Below, one piece after another: positions 7,406 to 16,293 of a stretch of 64,000 nt of DNA. Every line of letters begins with the position of its first letter. Position 1 is the stretch's first letter. Where the stretch lies: NCBI RefSeq assembly GCF_022662305.1, contig NZ_JAKNQH010000007.1, positions 142,727 through 206,726 of the forward strand, in the 5' to 3' direction. Made by a program: the position numbers and the translations under genes. The notes under the pieces are model-generated. The model made no database searches. It was not told where the DNA came from and saw only the letters and a program-made list of their open reading frames with translations. This DNA is from Sphingomonas sp. BAUL-RG-20F-R05-02 (GTDB lineage: Bacteria; Pseudomonadota; Alphaproteobacteria; Sphingomonadales; Sphingomonadaceae).

Positions 7406-9685
7406 ATGGCTGACAGCGAACCGGGAAAGAAGTTGCAGGTCGCCAACGCGCGCCCGGAGGATAGCGGGCGTGGTCTCGCCCATGTGCCCCGCGCGATCAT
7501 GGCGGCGCTCGGCCTGACCGAAGGCGACGTGATCGAGATCGAGGGCAAGTCGACCACGCCGGCGCGCGCGGTCGCGCCCTATCCGGAGGACGAAGGTCTC
7601 GAGATCATCCGTATCGATGGTCTTCAGCGTGCCAATGCAGGCGTCGGCTCGGGCGATTACGTCGAGGTGCGCCGGGTCGAGTCGAAGCCGGCGACGCGGG
7701 TGGTGTTCGCACCCGCACAACAGAATCTGCGGCTGCAGGGCTCGTCGAACGCACTGAAACGCACCTTTCTCGGTCGCCCGCTGACGCAGGGCGATATCGT
7801 TGCCACCGCCGGGCAACAGCGCGTCGAGAACATGCCGCCGGGCGTGCAGCAGTTCCTGCGCTCGCCGGCCTACGCGCTTCAGGAAATCCGTCTCGCCGTC
7901 ATCAGCACCACGCCGAAGGGCGTCGTGCATGTCGATGAGAATACCGAGATCGAGCTGCGCCCCGAATACGAGGAACCGAAGGAAGCCCGCCGCGCCGACG
8001 TCACCTATGACGATATCGGCGGCATGGGACCGACCATCGACCAGTTGCGCGAGATGGTCGAACTCCCCTTGCGCTACCCCGAACTGTTCCAGCGACTCGG
8101 CGTCGATCCGCCCAAGGGGGTGTTGCTGCACGGGCCGCCCGGCACTGGCAAGACCCGGCTGGCGCGCGCGGTCGCGAACGAATCGGCGGCGGAGTTCTTC
8201 CTTATCAACGGTCCGGAGATCATGGGGTCTGCGTACGGCGAATCGGAAAAGCGCCTGCGCGACGTGTTCGAGGAAGCCGCCGCCAATGCGCCCTCGATCG
8301 TGTTCATCGACGAGATCGATTCGATCGCGCCCAAGCGTGGCCAAGTGTCGGGCGAGGCGGAGAAGCGCCTCGTCGCGCAGTTGTTGACGCTGATGGACGG
8401 GCTGGAGGCGCGCGCCAATGTGGTGGTGATCGCCGCTACCAACCGCCCCGAGGCGATCGACGAGGCGCTGCGCCGGCCCGGCCGGTTCGACCGCGAGATC
8501 ATCGTCGGCGTGCCGGACGAACGCGGTCGTCGCGAAATCCTCGGCATCCACACGCGCGGTATGCCGCTTGGCGACAAGGTCGATTTGGCGGAACTGGCGC
8601 GCACCACCTACGGCTTCGTCGGCGCCGATCTTTCCGCGCTGGCGCGGGAGGCGGCGATTGAGGCGGTGCGGCGGATCATGCCACGGCTCAATCTCGCCGA
8701 GGGGACGATACCGCCCGAGGTGCTCGATACGCTGGCGGTTACGCGAGAGGACTTCCTCGATGCGCTAAAACGCGTCCAGCCGAGCGCGATGCGCGAGGTG
8801 ATGGTAGAGGCGCCGCGCGTTCGCTGGGAAGATGTCGGCGGGCTCGACGATGCGCAGATGCGGCTCAAGGAAGGCGTCGAGCTGCCCTTGAAGGATCCGG
8901 ATGCGTTCCGTCGTCTTGGCATCCGCCCGGCCACCGGTTTCCTGCTCTACGGCCCGCCCGGCACCGGCAAGACCTTGCTGGCCAAGGCGGTCGCGCGTGA
9001 GGCGCAGGCAAACTTCATCGCTACCAAATCGTCCGATCTGCTCAGCAAATGGTACGGCGAAAGTGAACAGCAAATTGCCAAGCTGTTCGCGCGCGCGCGG
9101 CAGGTCGCACCGTGCGTGATCTTCATCGACGAACTCGATTCGCTGGTGCCGGCGCGCGGCGGCGGCATGGGCGAGCCGCAGGTGACCGAACGCGTCGTCA
9201 ACACCATCCTTGCCGAAATGGACGGCCTGGAGGAATTGCAGGCGGTCGTCGTGATCGGCGCGACCAACCGTCCGAACCTGATCGACCCGGCGTTGCTCAG
9301 GCCAGGCCGGTTCGACGAGTTGATTTACGTCGGCGTGCCCGACCGCGCCGGGCGAGAACGAATTCTGCGGATCCAGTCGGCGAAGATGCCGCTCGCGGAC
9401 GATGTCGATCTTGCCGATCTCGCTGGCCGGACCGATCGCTTCACCGGCGCGGATCTTGGCGATCTGGTGCGGCGGGCAGGTCTGGTGGCGCTGCGCCAGT
9501 CGCTCTCGGTCGACCTGGTCACGCAGGCACATTTCGACGAAGCGCTGAAGGAATCGCGCGCTTCGGTGACGCCTGAGTTGGAACGCGAGTACGAGCAGAT
9601 GTCGACCCGGCTCAAGCAGGACGCATCGTCGCTCCAGCCGATCGGCTTTGTCGCGCCCGGCCAGTTGCGGCCCCGCGAGAGCTGA
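7406..9685 (+). CDS. CDC48/VAT-type AAA+ ATPase
   Basis: A 759-residue protein with the full p97/CDC48/VAT layout. An N-domain with a double-psi barrel (about 5-90, LAHVPRAIMAALGLTEGDVI) and its second half (about 95-190) are followed by two AAA modules. D1 has Walker A GPPGTGKT at about 243 and Walker B FIDEID at about 298. D2 has Walker A GPPGTGKT at about 516 and Walker B FIDELD at about 572. Both modules have second-region-of-homology arginines (RRPGRFDRE, LRPGRFDEL). Archaeal and eukaryotic relatives unfold substrate proteins as hexamers. In bacteria this protein is restricted to some groups and its clients are unknown. GGGAG lies 6 bases before the ATG. The frame is open upstream through the terminator, so that extension is not real. 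Confidence 0.9.
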   Translation: MADSEPGKKLQVANARPEDSGRGLAHVPRAIMAALGLTEGDVIEIEGKSTTPARAVAPYPEDEGLEIIRIDGLQRANAGVGSGDYVEVRRVESKPATRVVFAPAQQNLRLQGSSNALKRTFLGRPLTQGDIVATAGQQRVENMPPGVQQFLRSPAYALQEIRLAVISTTPKGVVHVDENTEIELRPEYEEPKEARRADVTYDDIGGMGPTIDQLREMVELPLRYPELFQRLGVDPPKGVLLHGPPGTGKTRLARAVANESAAEFFLINGPEIMGSAYGESEKRLRDVFEEAAANAPSIVFIDEIDSIAPKRGQVSGEAEKRLVAQLLTLMDGLEARANVVVIAATNRPEAIDEALRRPGRFDREIIVGVPDERGRREILGIHTRGMPLGDKVDLAELARTTYGFVGADLSALAREAAIEAVRRIMPRLNLAEGTIPPEVLDTLAVTREDFLDALKRVQPSAMREVMVEAPRVRWEDVGGLDDAQMRLKEGVELPLKDPDAFRRLGIRPATGFLLYGPPGTGKTLLAKAVAREAQANFIATKSSDLLSKWYGESEQQIAKLFARARQVAPCVIFIDELDSLVPARGGGMGEPQVTERVVNTILAEMDGLEELQAVVVIGATNRPNLIDPALLRPGRFDELIYVGVPDRAGRERILRIQSAKMPLADDVDLADLAGRTDRFTGADLGDLVRRAGLVALRQSLSVDLVTQAHFDEALKESRASVTPELEREYEQMSTRLKQDASSLQPIGFVAPGQLRPRES

Positions 9686-9691
9686 TGGCAG

Positions 9692-9725
9692 GGTGTCGCG
9701 ACCGGCCGTTCGCCGGCGCGGCACC
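9692..9725. terminator. Hairpin between the AAA+ ATPase and monooxygenase-like genes
   Basis: GGTGTCGCG (9692-9700) pairs with CGCGGCACC (9717-9725), with an inner CCGGC/GCCGG stem around CGTTC. It lies between two convergent genes and could serve both. There is no T-run. Confidence 0.6.
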
Positions 9726-9736
9726 CGCCGCTGTCG

Positions 9737-10063
9737 CTACTTCCGCCAGCGATAGCCGCGCGTAGCCTTGGCGATGATCACTTCATATCGCGCATACCAA
9801 CGGCCGCGCCCGGCTTCGCGGATGTCAGTGTGGCGTGGGTTCTCGCGCCACGCGATCGCGCTGGCCTCATCCGCCCAGAAACTGACGGTGATGCCGAAAA
9901 GATCGTCGCCGCGCGCGCTTTCGAGGCCGCAGTACCCCGGTTGCGTGGCCGCCAAGGCAGCCATCTCCGCCGCAGCCGCAGCCGCAGCGTAGCCGGCATC
10001 ATCCTCGCCGGTCCGAAGCGACATAAACACGACGATCGTCTGGCCAGTCCGGTCCTGATCCAC
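9737..10063 (-). CDS. Antibiotic biosynthesis monooxygenase (ABM) family protein
   Basis: A 108-residue protein of the small ABM/dimeric alpha-beta barrel family. It shows the pattern IVVFMSLRTGEDDAGY, then LAATQPGYCGLES, FGITVSFWADEASAIAWRENP and WYARYEV. Members range from heme-degrading to quinol monooxygenases; a specific reaction cannot be given. I start it at GTG 10063 (VDQDRTGQTIVVF), where similarity to such proteins begins; an alternative is the ATG at 10024. The longer open frame upstream is only the shadow of the opposite gene. It is divergent from the methyltransferase gene. Confidence 0.65.
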   Translation of the reverse strand: MDQDRTGQTIVVFMSLRTGEDDAGYAAAAAAAEMAALAATQPGYCGLESARGDDLFGITVSFWADEASAIAWRENPRHTDIREAGRGRWYARYEVIIAKATRGYRWRK

Positions 10064-10153
10064 GCTTTGGCGATGCCGCGTGCACGTCGGGCTTGCAACC
10101 GATTTGCGATCGTGGTGGTTACGCCGATGTGACAACCACGACAGGATGCGCCG

Positions 10154-10768
10154 TTGCCCCCTTCCAGCCTTAGTGATCGCGCAGCCGTCCGTCCGCGCAA
10201 ATGGCAGAACTCTCCGCAGGCGATGTTCCTGCGCGGTTTCATCAAACATCCCGTGATGGTGGGCTCGATCGTGCCGTCTTCGCAGCGGCTGATCGCGAAG
10301 ATGCTGGCACGGGTCGACTGGGGCAAGACCAAGCTGTTCGTCGAATATGGCCCCGGAGTCGGCACGTTCTGCCAGCCGATCCTCGACCGGCTCGCCCCCG
10401 ATGCGACGCTGCTGGTGATCGATACCAATCCGGATTTCATCCAGCATCTGCGCCGCGAGATCCGCGATTCGCGCTTCATCGCGGTCCAGGGATCGGCGGC
10501 GGACGTGGCGGCGATCATCGCCGGGCACGGTTTCGACGCGGCCGATTACGTGTTGTCGGGCCTGCCGTTCTCGACGCTGCCGCCCGGCGTCGGCGATGCC
10601 ATCGCGGCGGCGACCCATACCGTACTGAGTCCGGGCGGCGCGTTCCTAGTATACCAGTTCCGCGCCCGCGTGCGCGATTTCCTCGCCCCGCATTTCACCC
10701 GGATCGACCCCGCCTTCGAATGGTGGAACGTGCCGCCCGCGCACCTCTTCTGGGCCTGGAAGGACTAA
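10154..10768 (+). CDS. Phospholipid N-methyltransferase-like class I SAM methyltransferase
   Basis: A 204-residue methyltransferase. FLRGFIKHPVMVGSIVPSS at the N-terminus and the SAM motif FVEYGPGVGTFCQPIL (about 63-78) match the PmtA/KsgA-like family that methylates phosphatidylethanolamine or related lipids. LVIDTNPDFI is the acidic loop of motif II. The start is TTG 10154, preceded by ACAGGA with 8 bases spacing; the next in-frame ATG (10223) would cut off the conserved RKWQNSPQAMFLRGF region. The stop overlaps by 4 bases the stop of the convergent pdeM gene. The lipid substrate is inferred. Confidence 0.75.
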   Translation: MPPSSLSDRAAVRPRKWQNSPQAMFLRGFIKHPVMVGSIVPSSQRLIAKMLARVDWGKTKLFVEYGPGVGTFCQPILDRLAPDATLLVIDTNPDFIQHLRREIRDSRFIAVQGSAADVAAIIAGHGFDAADYVLSGLPFSTLPPGVGDAIAAATHTVLSPGGAFLVYQFRARVRDFLAPHFTRIDPAFEWWNVPPAHLFWAWKD

Positions 10769-11427
10769 GCCGCGATCGGAAAGCGCAACAGCCGGTCCTG
10801 CACCGGCACCAGCGCTTCGGCACCGACGCCCACCGCGCGCACGATCTCGGGATGGCCGACGTCGAGCCCACCGGTCAGCGATCCGAATGCCGGCAGCACC
10901 AGCTTGCGCGCGGTCGCTACGAAGCACCGCCGCGAGATGTTCTGGCCACGCACGCGCAGCCGTAGCTTGGGATGGTAATGGCCGGATAATTCTGCCCGCA
11001 CCTCTCCCGCGACGGCTTCATGGCGCAGCACCAGTCCGTCGACCACCGCCTCTGCCACCACATCGCCGCCGCAGCGATCGACGAGCGCGAAATCGTGATT
11101 GCCGGTAATCCAGGTCCAGCGGCGCGTGGCGGTCAAATCGCGCAACATCGCCTGCGCCGCCTCCGGCAAGCGGTCGCAGCCCGCGCTGTCGTGGAAACTG
11201 TCGCCCAGACACCAGATTTCCGCCGCTTCGGTCGCGGCAGCGAGCGCGGTCAGATCCGCCAGCGTCGCCAGCGAGTCATACGGCGGCAGCATCTGCCCGC
11301 GCATTGCGAACCAGCTCGCCTTCTCGAAGTGCAGATCGGCGACGATCAGCGCGGCGCGCGCCGGCCAGAACAACGCGCCTTGCGTCAGCGCGATCAGATC
11401 GTAGCCTGCGAACGAAAAGCGAACCAT
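10765..11427 (-). CDS. pdeM: Ligase-associated DNA damage response endonuclease PdeM
   Basis: A 220-residue metallophosphoesterase with all family motifs in order: VADLHFEK (D-x-H), LGDSFHD, ITGNHD and SGHYHPK. The overall sequence matches PdeM, the endonuclease found with LigD-like ATP ligase and Lhr-type helicase in a bacterial DNA repair system. Those partners (lhr, exonuclease, ligase) are not in this window, so the gene stands alone here. The start is the ATG at 11427 (MVRFSFAGYDLIALTQGALFW), where family similarity begins; the frame is open to 11505. Confidence 0.85.
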   Translation of the reverse strand: MVRFSFAGYDLIALTQGALFWPARAALIVADLHFEKASWFAMRGQMLPPYDSLATLADLTALAAATEAAEIWCLGDSFHDSAGCDRLPEAAQAMLRDLTATRRWTWITGNHDFALVDRCGGDVVAEAVVDGLVLRHEAVAGEVRAELSGHYHPKLRLRVRGQNISRRCFVATARKLVLPAFGSLTGGLDVGHPEIVRAVGVGAEALVPVQDRLLRFPIAA

Positions 11428-11566
11428 GTTCCGGCTATGACGGCAAAAGCGCTGCCGGATCAAGCCCGGACCGGTACATGCGCGGCGCAACAATTCCCTT
11501 TGCACGCCCGTTCAGCAAGCGTACAGCGCCCCGTCTTTCAAGCCGCCCACATTGACAGGTCTGCCC

Positions 11567-13516
11567 ATGTCCTCCGTGCCTGAAACGACAGGTCAGCCCG
11601 CGTCAGCGCACTTGGCGCACCCGCATCCCGCCATCGCGGCGCTGACGATCGGCGCGATCGGCGTGGTGTTCGGCGACATCGGCACCAGCCCGATCTATGC
11701 TTTCCGAGCCGCCCTTGCGCTCACCACCGCTGACGGTGCGGAGGTGAACGAGGTGCTTGGCGTGCTGAGCCTCGCCTTGTGGTCGCTGATCTTCGTCGTA
11801 ACCATCAAATACGTCGTGTTCCTGATGCGCGCCGACAATCACGGTGAGGGTGGTGTGCTCGCGCTGACCGCGCTGGCCAGGCGGGCGCTCGGCAAACGCT
11901 CGATGATCGCCCTAGTGCTGGGCGCATCGGGCGCCGCGCTGTTCTACGGCGATGCGATCATCACGCCCGCTCTATCGGTGCTGTCGGCGGTCGAAGGCCT
12001 TAAAACACTGCCCGGCGCGGGCGGGATGTTCGGCGATGACCTGATCCTGTTCCTCACCATCGCGATCCTGATCGGTCTGTTCGCGATCCAGTCGCGCGGC
12101 ACTGCCAGCGTATCAAGGCTGTTCGGGCCGGTGTGCATCCTGTGGTTCCTGTGCATCGGCGCGCTCGGCCTATGGCATATCTCCGACGAGTTCTCGATCG
12201 TGCGCGCGTTCCTGCCATCCTACGGCGTGATGTTCCTCGCGACGCACGGCGTGACCGGGCTGTTCGTGCTGGGCGCGGTGTTCCTGACGGTGACCGGCGC
12301 GGAGGCGCTGACCGCCGACATGGGTCATTTCGGGGGCCGCCCAATCCGGATCGGCTGGTTCAGCCTCGTGCTGCCGTGCCTGTTCCTGAATTATCTGGGC
12401 CAGGGCGCCTTTGTATTGAACGCGCTGGAGACGGCGCATGCGGCGGGTCGCGACATCGGCGATCAGGACTGGTTCTTCCTGATGGCTCCCGAGTCGGTGC
12501 GGCCGTTCCTCATCGTGCTGTCGTTGATGGCCACGATCATCGCGAGCCAGGCGGTCATCACCGGCGCCTATTCGCTCACGCAACAGGCGATCCAGCTCGG
12601 CCTGCTGCCGCGCCTGCGCATCCGCCAGACCTCCGCGTCGCAGGCCGGGCAGATCTACCTGCCGTCGATCAACTGGCTGTTGCTGGCCGGCGTGCTGATC
12701 CTGGTCGTCCAGTTCCGCACCTCCTCGGCGATGGCGGCGGCATACGGCATCGCGGTGACCGGTACGATGGTGGTGACGACCTGCCTCGCCTATATCGTCG
12801 TGCGGCATACCTGGGGCTGGTCACGGGCGCGATCGATTCCGCTGATCCTGCCGTTCCTCGCGCTCGATCTGGTGTTCTTCGGCGCGAATATCCTGCGCGT
12901 GGTCGAGGGGGGCTGGGTGCCGCTGCTGGTGGCGGCAGTGATCGGCTTCCTCGTGGCGACATGGGTGCGCGGGCGCGGCATCGTGCGCGCGTTCGAGAAG
13001 CGGCAGAGCGTTCCGCTCGCCGATCTCGCCGCCGCCTTGTCGCGCCGTCCGCCGGAGCGGGTCGAGGGGACGGCGGTGTTCCTGACCGCCAACGCGGAGG
13101 GCGCGCCGGGCGCGTTGCTCCACAATCTCAAGCACAACAAGGTGCTGCACGAGCGTAACCTGATCGTCAGCATCCGCACCGCCGACCGACCGTTCGTCGA
13201 TGAGGATGAGCGGATCCGCACCAACCCGATCGACGATAATTTCAGTTCGATCGTGTTGACCTACGGCTTCATGGAATCGCCCGACGTGCCGCATGACCTC
13301 GGTCTGGTGAACACGGGCGAGCGCAAGGTCCTCAATCCGGCCAAGACGAGCTATTTCATCGGCCGCAACACCATCAAGCCAGCGGCGGATCAGGGTATGC
13401 CGATCTGGCAGGACCGCGTGTTCATGTTCCTCCAGCGCAATGCCAGCGACCCGACCGACTTCTTCCACATCCCACCGGGCAAGGTGCTGGAACTGGGCGA
13501 GCAGGTCACGGTGTAG
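11567..13516 (+). CDS. kup: Kup family potassium transporter
   Basis: A 649-residue KUP/HAK transporter. The diagnostic N-terminal segment GVVFGDIGTSPIYAFRAAL comes after a short cytoplasmic leader. About twelve hydrophobic helices follow to residue about 450, then a C-terminal cytosolic domain (GTAVFLTANAEGAPGALLHN, typical of the family). It imports K+ with protons. The ATG at 11567 has ACAGGT upstream; a TTG at 11552 is an alternative. It is divergent from pdeM. No K+-responsive leader was recognised. Confidence 0.92.
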   Translation: MSSVPETTGQPASAHLAHPHPAIAALTIGAIGVVFGDIGTSPIYAFRAALALTTADGAEVNEVLGVLSLALWSLIFVVTIKYVVFLMRADNHGEGGVLALTALARRALGKRSMIALVLGASGAALFYGDAIITPALSVLSAVEGLKTLPGAGGMFGDDLILFLTIAILIGLFAIQSRGTASVSRLFGPVCILWFLCIGALGLWHISDEFSIVRAFLPSYGVMFLATHGVTGLFVLGAVFLTVTGAEALTADMGHFGGRPIRIGWFSLVLPCLFLNYLGQGAFVLNALETAHAAGRDIGDQDWFFLMAPESVRPFLIVLSLMATIIASQAVITGAYSLTQQAIQLGLLPRLRIRQTSASQAGQIYLPSINWLLLAGVLILVVQFRTSSAMAAAYGIAVTGTMVVTTCLAYIVVRHTWGWSRARSIPLILPFLALDLVFFGANILRVVEGGWVPLLVAAVIGFLVATWVRGRGIVRAFEKRQSVPLADLAAALSRRPPERVEGTAVFLTANAEGAPGALLHNLKHNKVLHERNLIVSIRTADRPFVDEDERIRTNPIDDNFSSIVLTYGFMESPDVPHDLGLVNTGERKVLNPAKTSYFIGRNTIKPAADQGMPIWQDRVFMFLQRNASDPTDFFHIPPGKVLELGEQVTV

Positions 13517-13644
13517 GCTGGACGGGCCGCGGCGCTTGCTTGCTTCCCCGGCCGCCGTCAGGCGCTACACGGGCATGAACGCTCGCTTCTGACTGGACCC
13601 CGGCGTTCGCCAGGAAAGAACGGCAGGACGCGGGGACCGCCCGG

Positions 13645-13899
13645 TCAGATCACATATTCGACCGTTTTCGCCTGTTCGGTTGCCTGCGCGGTGGCCGCGC
13701 GTTTGGCCGCGATCTCGCGGTGGAGGCGAATGATCGTGCGGCTGCCGGTGGTCTTGAATGCAAACGGCAGCACGCCGTGCAGCACCGCCGCGACGCCTGC
13801 ACCGATCATGATGACGCCAAAGCGCGTCGCCACGCCGAAATGCTCGGCATAGCTTTCGCCGACCGAGGCAGGGTGATCGAGGAACAGGCGGCGGAACAT
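13645..13899 (-). CDS. DUF6356 family protein
   Basis: An 84-residue protein starting MFRRLFLDHPASVGESYAEH, with one hydrophobic segment (about 24-43) followed by TTGSRTIIRLHREI. This matches the DUF6356 family, small membrane-associated proteins common in sphingomonads and of unknown function. It lies 22 bases after the end of mpl on the same strand and is probably co-transcribed with it. The ATG at 13899 is preferred over an upstream in-frame start at 13947 that overlaps mpl. Confidence 0.75.
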   Translation of the reverse strand: MFRRLFLDHPASVGESYAEHFGVATRFGVIMIGAGVAAVLHGVLPFAFKTTGSRTIIRLHREIAAKRAATAQATEQAKTVEYVI

Positions 13900-13921
13900 C
13901 GGCTTCTCCTTTGCCGGCAGT

Positions 13922-15319
13922 CTAGGCGTGCGACGCCTTGGCCGCAATTTGTGTCAGCATGTCGGCGGCGAGTGCGCTCAGCGTGTCGTCGCGCGCACCC
14001 ATCACCACCACCCGGTCGCCCGGCCGCGCCTCCGCGATCAGCACGGCGGCAGCCGCGTCGCGATCTGCGACATGACGCGCGCGCGGACCAATATCCGCGA
14101 TCAGGTCGGCGCTGGTGACCTCGCGGTTGACGGTGCCGCCCTGATACACCGGATCGGGCATCACCAGCAGGTCGTCCGCCCCAAGTTTCTCCCGCAACAT
14201 CTCGACCAGAGCATGTCGCATGACCTTGAGCGGGCCGTAGCCGTGCGGCTGGAACAGCAGGAGCAGCCGCCCGGGGAAAGCGTGCAGCGTATCGAGCGTC
14301 GCGCCGATCTTGTCGGGGTTGTGCCCGAAATCGTCGATCACCGCCACGCCGCCGGCTTCGCCCACCAGCTCGAATCGCCGTTTGAGGCCGACGAACCCCT
14401 CGATCGCGGCGATCGCTTCGGCAAGCGGCACGCCAGCGGCCCGCGCCGCGCCGATCGCGGCGAGCGCGTTGGAGACGTTGTGCCGCCCGGGCACCTTCAG
14501 CCGCACCCGGTGACGCGCGCCGTTCGCCACCAGATCGAACGAGCAGGCGAACGGTTCGGGCGCGAGGTTCTCGGCGACGAGATCGGCCGGGCCTTCCACC
14601 GCAAAGGTGATCGGCGGCTTGGGCAGCGATGCGGCCAGTGCCGCGGTTTCGGCATCGCCGATGTTGAGCACCACCGTCTCGGCGCCTCGCGCGAAGTCGC
14701 CGAACAACGTACGCAGTTCCTCGAGCGACTTGTGGTCGAGGCTGACGTTGTTGAGCACCGCGATCCGTGGCCGATACAGCACGATCGAGCCGTCGCTTTC
14801 ATCGACCTCGCTGACGAAAGCCGCCCCGCTGCCGACCAGCGCACTGGCGAACGGCGCTTGCGGCGCGGCGAAGTTCTTCATCACCGCGCCGTTCATCACG
14901 GTCGGATCGCGGCCGCATGTGTGCAGGATCCAGCCGATCATGCCGGTCACGGTCGATTTCCCGCTGGTACCGGCGACACCGATCGGCAAGCGGCTTGCGT
15001 TGAACAAATCAGCAAGCAGCTGCGCGCGGGAAAGCCGTGCCGCACGCACCGCCTCGGCGGCGACGATGTCGGCCACGGTCGCCTCGATCGCGGCGGACGC
15101 CACCACGATATGTTCCCCCGAGGTAACGCCGCTGCCGTCCTGCGCGTACAGATCGATGCCGAGCGCACGCAGCGCGTCAAATTTCGCGGGCAACCGCGCC
15201 TGGTCGAGAGCACGGTCAGACCCCGACACGCGCGCACCGCGCCCGGCGAGGATCATCGCAAGCGGCATCATCCCGCTGCCGCCGATACCGACGAAGAAGT
15301 ATGGGTTGGTGAACTGCAT
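13922..15319 (-). CDS. mpl: UDP-N-acetylmuramate:tripeptide ligase (Mpl-type Mur ligase)
   Basis: A 465-residue Mur ligase. The N-terminal UDP-binding domain begins [16 protein letters not shown], the ATP P-loop is [17 protein letters not shown] (about 111-127), the central domain has the [10 protein letters not shown] and [12 protein letters not shown] motifs, and a C-terminal domain starts near residue 310. The sequence fits Mpl, which joins the recycled peptide L-Ala-gamma-D-Glu-mDAP to UDP-MurNAc, rather than MurC. The divergent neighbour is an LD-carboxypeptidase that makes exactly this tripeptide from tetrapeptide, which supports a role in peptidoglycan recycling. Confidence 0.82.
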   Translation of the reverse strand: MQFTNPYFFVGIGGSGMMPLAMILAGRGARVSGSDRALDQARLPAKFDALRALGIDLYAQDGSGVTSGEHIVVASAAIEATVADIVAAEAVRAARLSRAQLLADLFNASRLPIGVAGTSGKSTVTGMIGWILHTCGRDPTVMNGAVMKNFAAPQAPFASALVGSGAAFVSEVDESDGSIVLYRPRIAVLNNVSLDHKSLEELRTLFGDFARGAETVVLNIGDAETAALAASLPKPPITFAVEGPADLVAENLAPEPFACSFDLVANGARHRVRLKVPGRHNVSNALAAIGAARAAGVPLAEAIAAIEGFVGLKRRFELVGEAGGVAVIDDFGHNPDKIGATLDTLHAFPGRLLLLFQPHGYGPLKVMRHALVEMLREKLGADDLLVMPDPVYQGGTVNREVTSADLIADIGPRARHVADRDAAAAVLIAEARPGDRVVVMGARDDTLSALAADMLTQIAAKASHA

Positions 15320-15400
15320 CGCCTCCGGCTAACGCGTTTTGCATCATCAGGGCAATCGTCGTTCGCCTTTGGCGGAGGCGGGCGGGAGTGAGCGACAGAA

Positions 15401-16219
15401 ATGAAAATCGCGGTTTGCGCGCCAGCCCGTCCGATCGATCCCGTCGTGGAGCCGCGCATCAAGGCGCTGGCGGCGATCACCTTTCCGGAGGTCGAGATCG
15501 TCTTTCACCCGCAATGTTACCTCGAGGAGGGGCATTTCGCCGGCAGCGATGCGGTGCGCGCCGCCGCATTCCTGGAAATGGCTAACGATCCCGCATTCGA
15601 CGCGATCTGGTTCGCGCGTGGCGGGTATGGGTCGAATCGCATCCTCCACACCGTGATGCCGCAGCTTGGGCCGGCAGCGCAGCACAAACACTATCTCGGC
15701 TATTCCGACATGGGCTTCCTGCTCGGTGCGCTCTATGCGCGGCGGATCGGGCGTCCGGCGCATGGGCCGATGCCGTCGGAAGTCAGCCGCAAGGACGATC
15801 AGGCGCACGATGTGATGCGGTCGCTCGGCTGGCTGGTGCGCGGTGACCGCTCGGGGCTGGAGCCAAGCCTCGACGGGCGGCCGGCGGCGGCGTTCAACCT
15901 GTCGATTCTCAGCGCGCTGATCGGCACGCACTGGTTGCCCGACCTGACCGACCACGTGCTGATGATCGAGGAGGTGTCTGAACCGCTCTACCGCGTCGAC
16001 CGGATGCTGTCGCAGATGGCGCACGCCACGCAGTTGAAGGGTATCGCCGGCATCCGGCTAGGCCGCGTTACCGACATACAGGTCAACGTGCCTGCCTTCG
16101 CCGAGACGCCCGAACAGATGATCGTGCGCTGGTGCGGCGAGATGGGCGTGGCGTATCTCGGCCGCGCCGATATCGCGCATGACGCGCAGAACAAGGTTGT
16201 GCCGTTCGGCGTGGCGTGA
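15401..16219 (+). CDS. ldcA: LD-carboxypeptidase (S66 family)
   Basis: A 272-residue S66 peptidase, cytoplasmic (no signal peptide). The nucleophile motif GYSDMG lies at about residue 105, after WFARGGYGSNRIL. The catalytic Glu is in MIEEVSEPLYRVDRML (about 190) and the catalytic His in IAHDAQNKVVPFG near the C-terminus. It removes D-Ala from murein tetrapeptides. It is divergent from mpl, with 81 bases between, which suggests shared control of two successive steps in peptidoglycan recycling. It is slightly shorter than E. coli LdcA (304 residues). Confidence 0.85.
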   Translation: MKIAVCAPARPIDPVVEPRIKALAAITFPEVEIVFHPQCYLEEGHFAGSDAVRAAAFLEMANDPAFDAIWFARGGYGSNRILHTVMPQLGPAAQHKHYLGYSDMGFLLGALYARRIGRPAHGPMPSEVSRKDDQAHDVMRSLGWLVRGDRSGLEPSLDGRPAAAFNLSILSALIGTHWLPDLTDHVLMIEEVSEPLYRVDRMLSQMAHATQLKGIAGIRLGRVTDIQVNVPAFAETPEQMIVRWCGEMGVAYLGRADIAHDAQNKVVPFGVA

Positions 16220-16293
16220 GCCACCGCGCTTGCCTATATAGTGTTCGCCCGCATAAGCGGTCCCATTCCCTTCCCTAGCCGAGCGAACCCTTC

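Noticed and set aside
13928..15391. 487-codon + strand frame through mpl
   Set aside because: Antisense shadow of mpl with biased composition.
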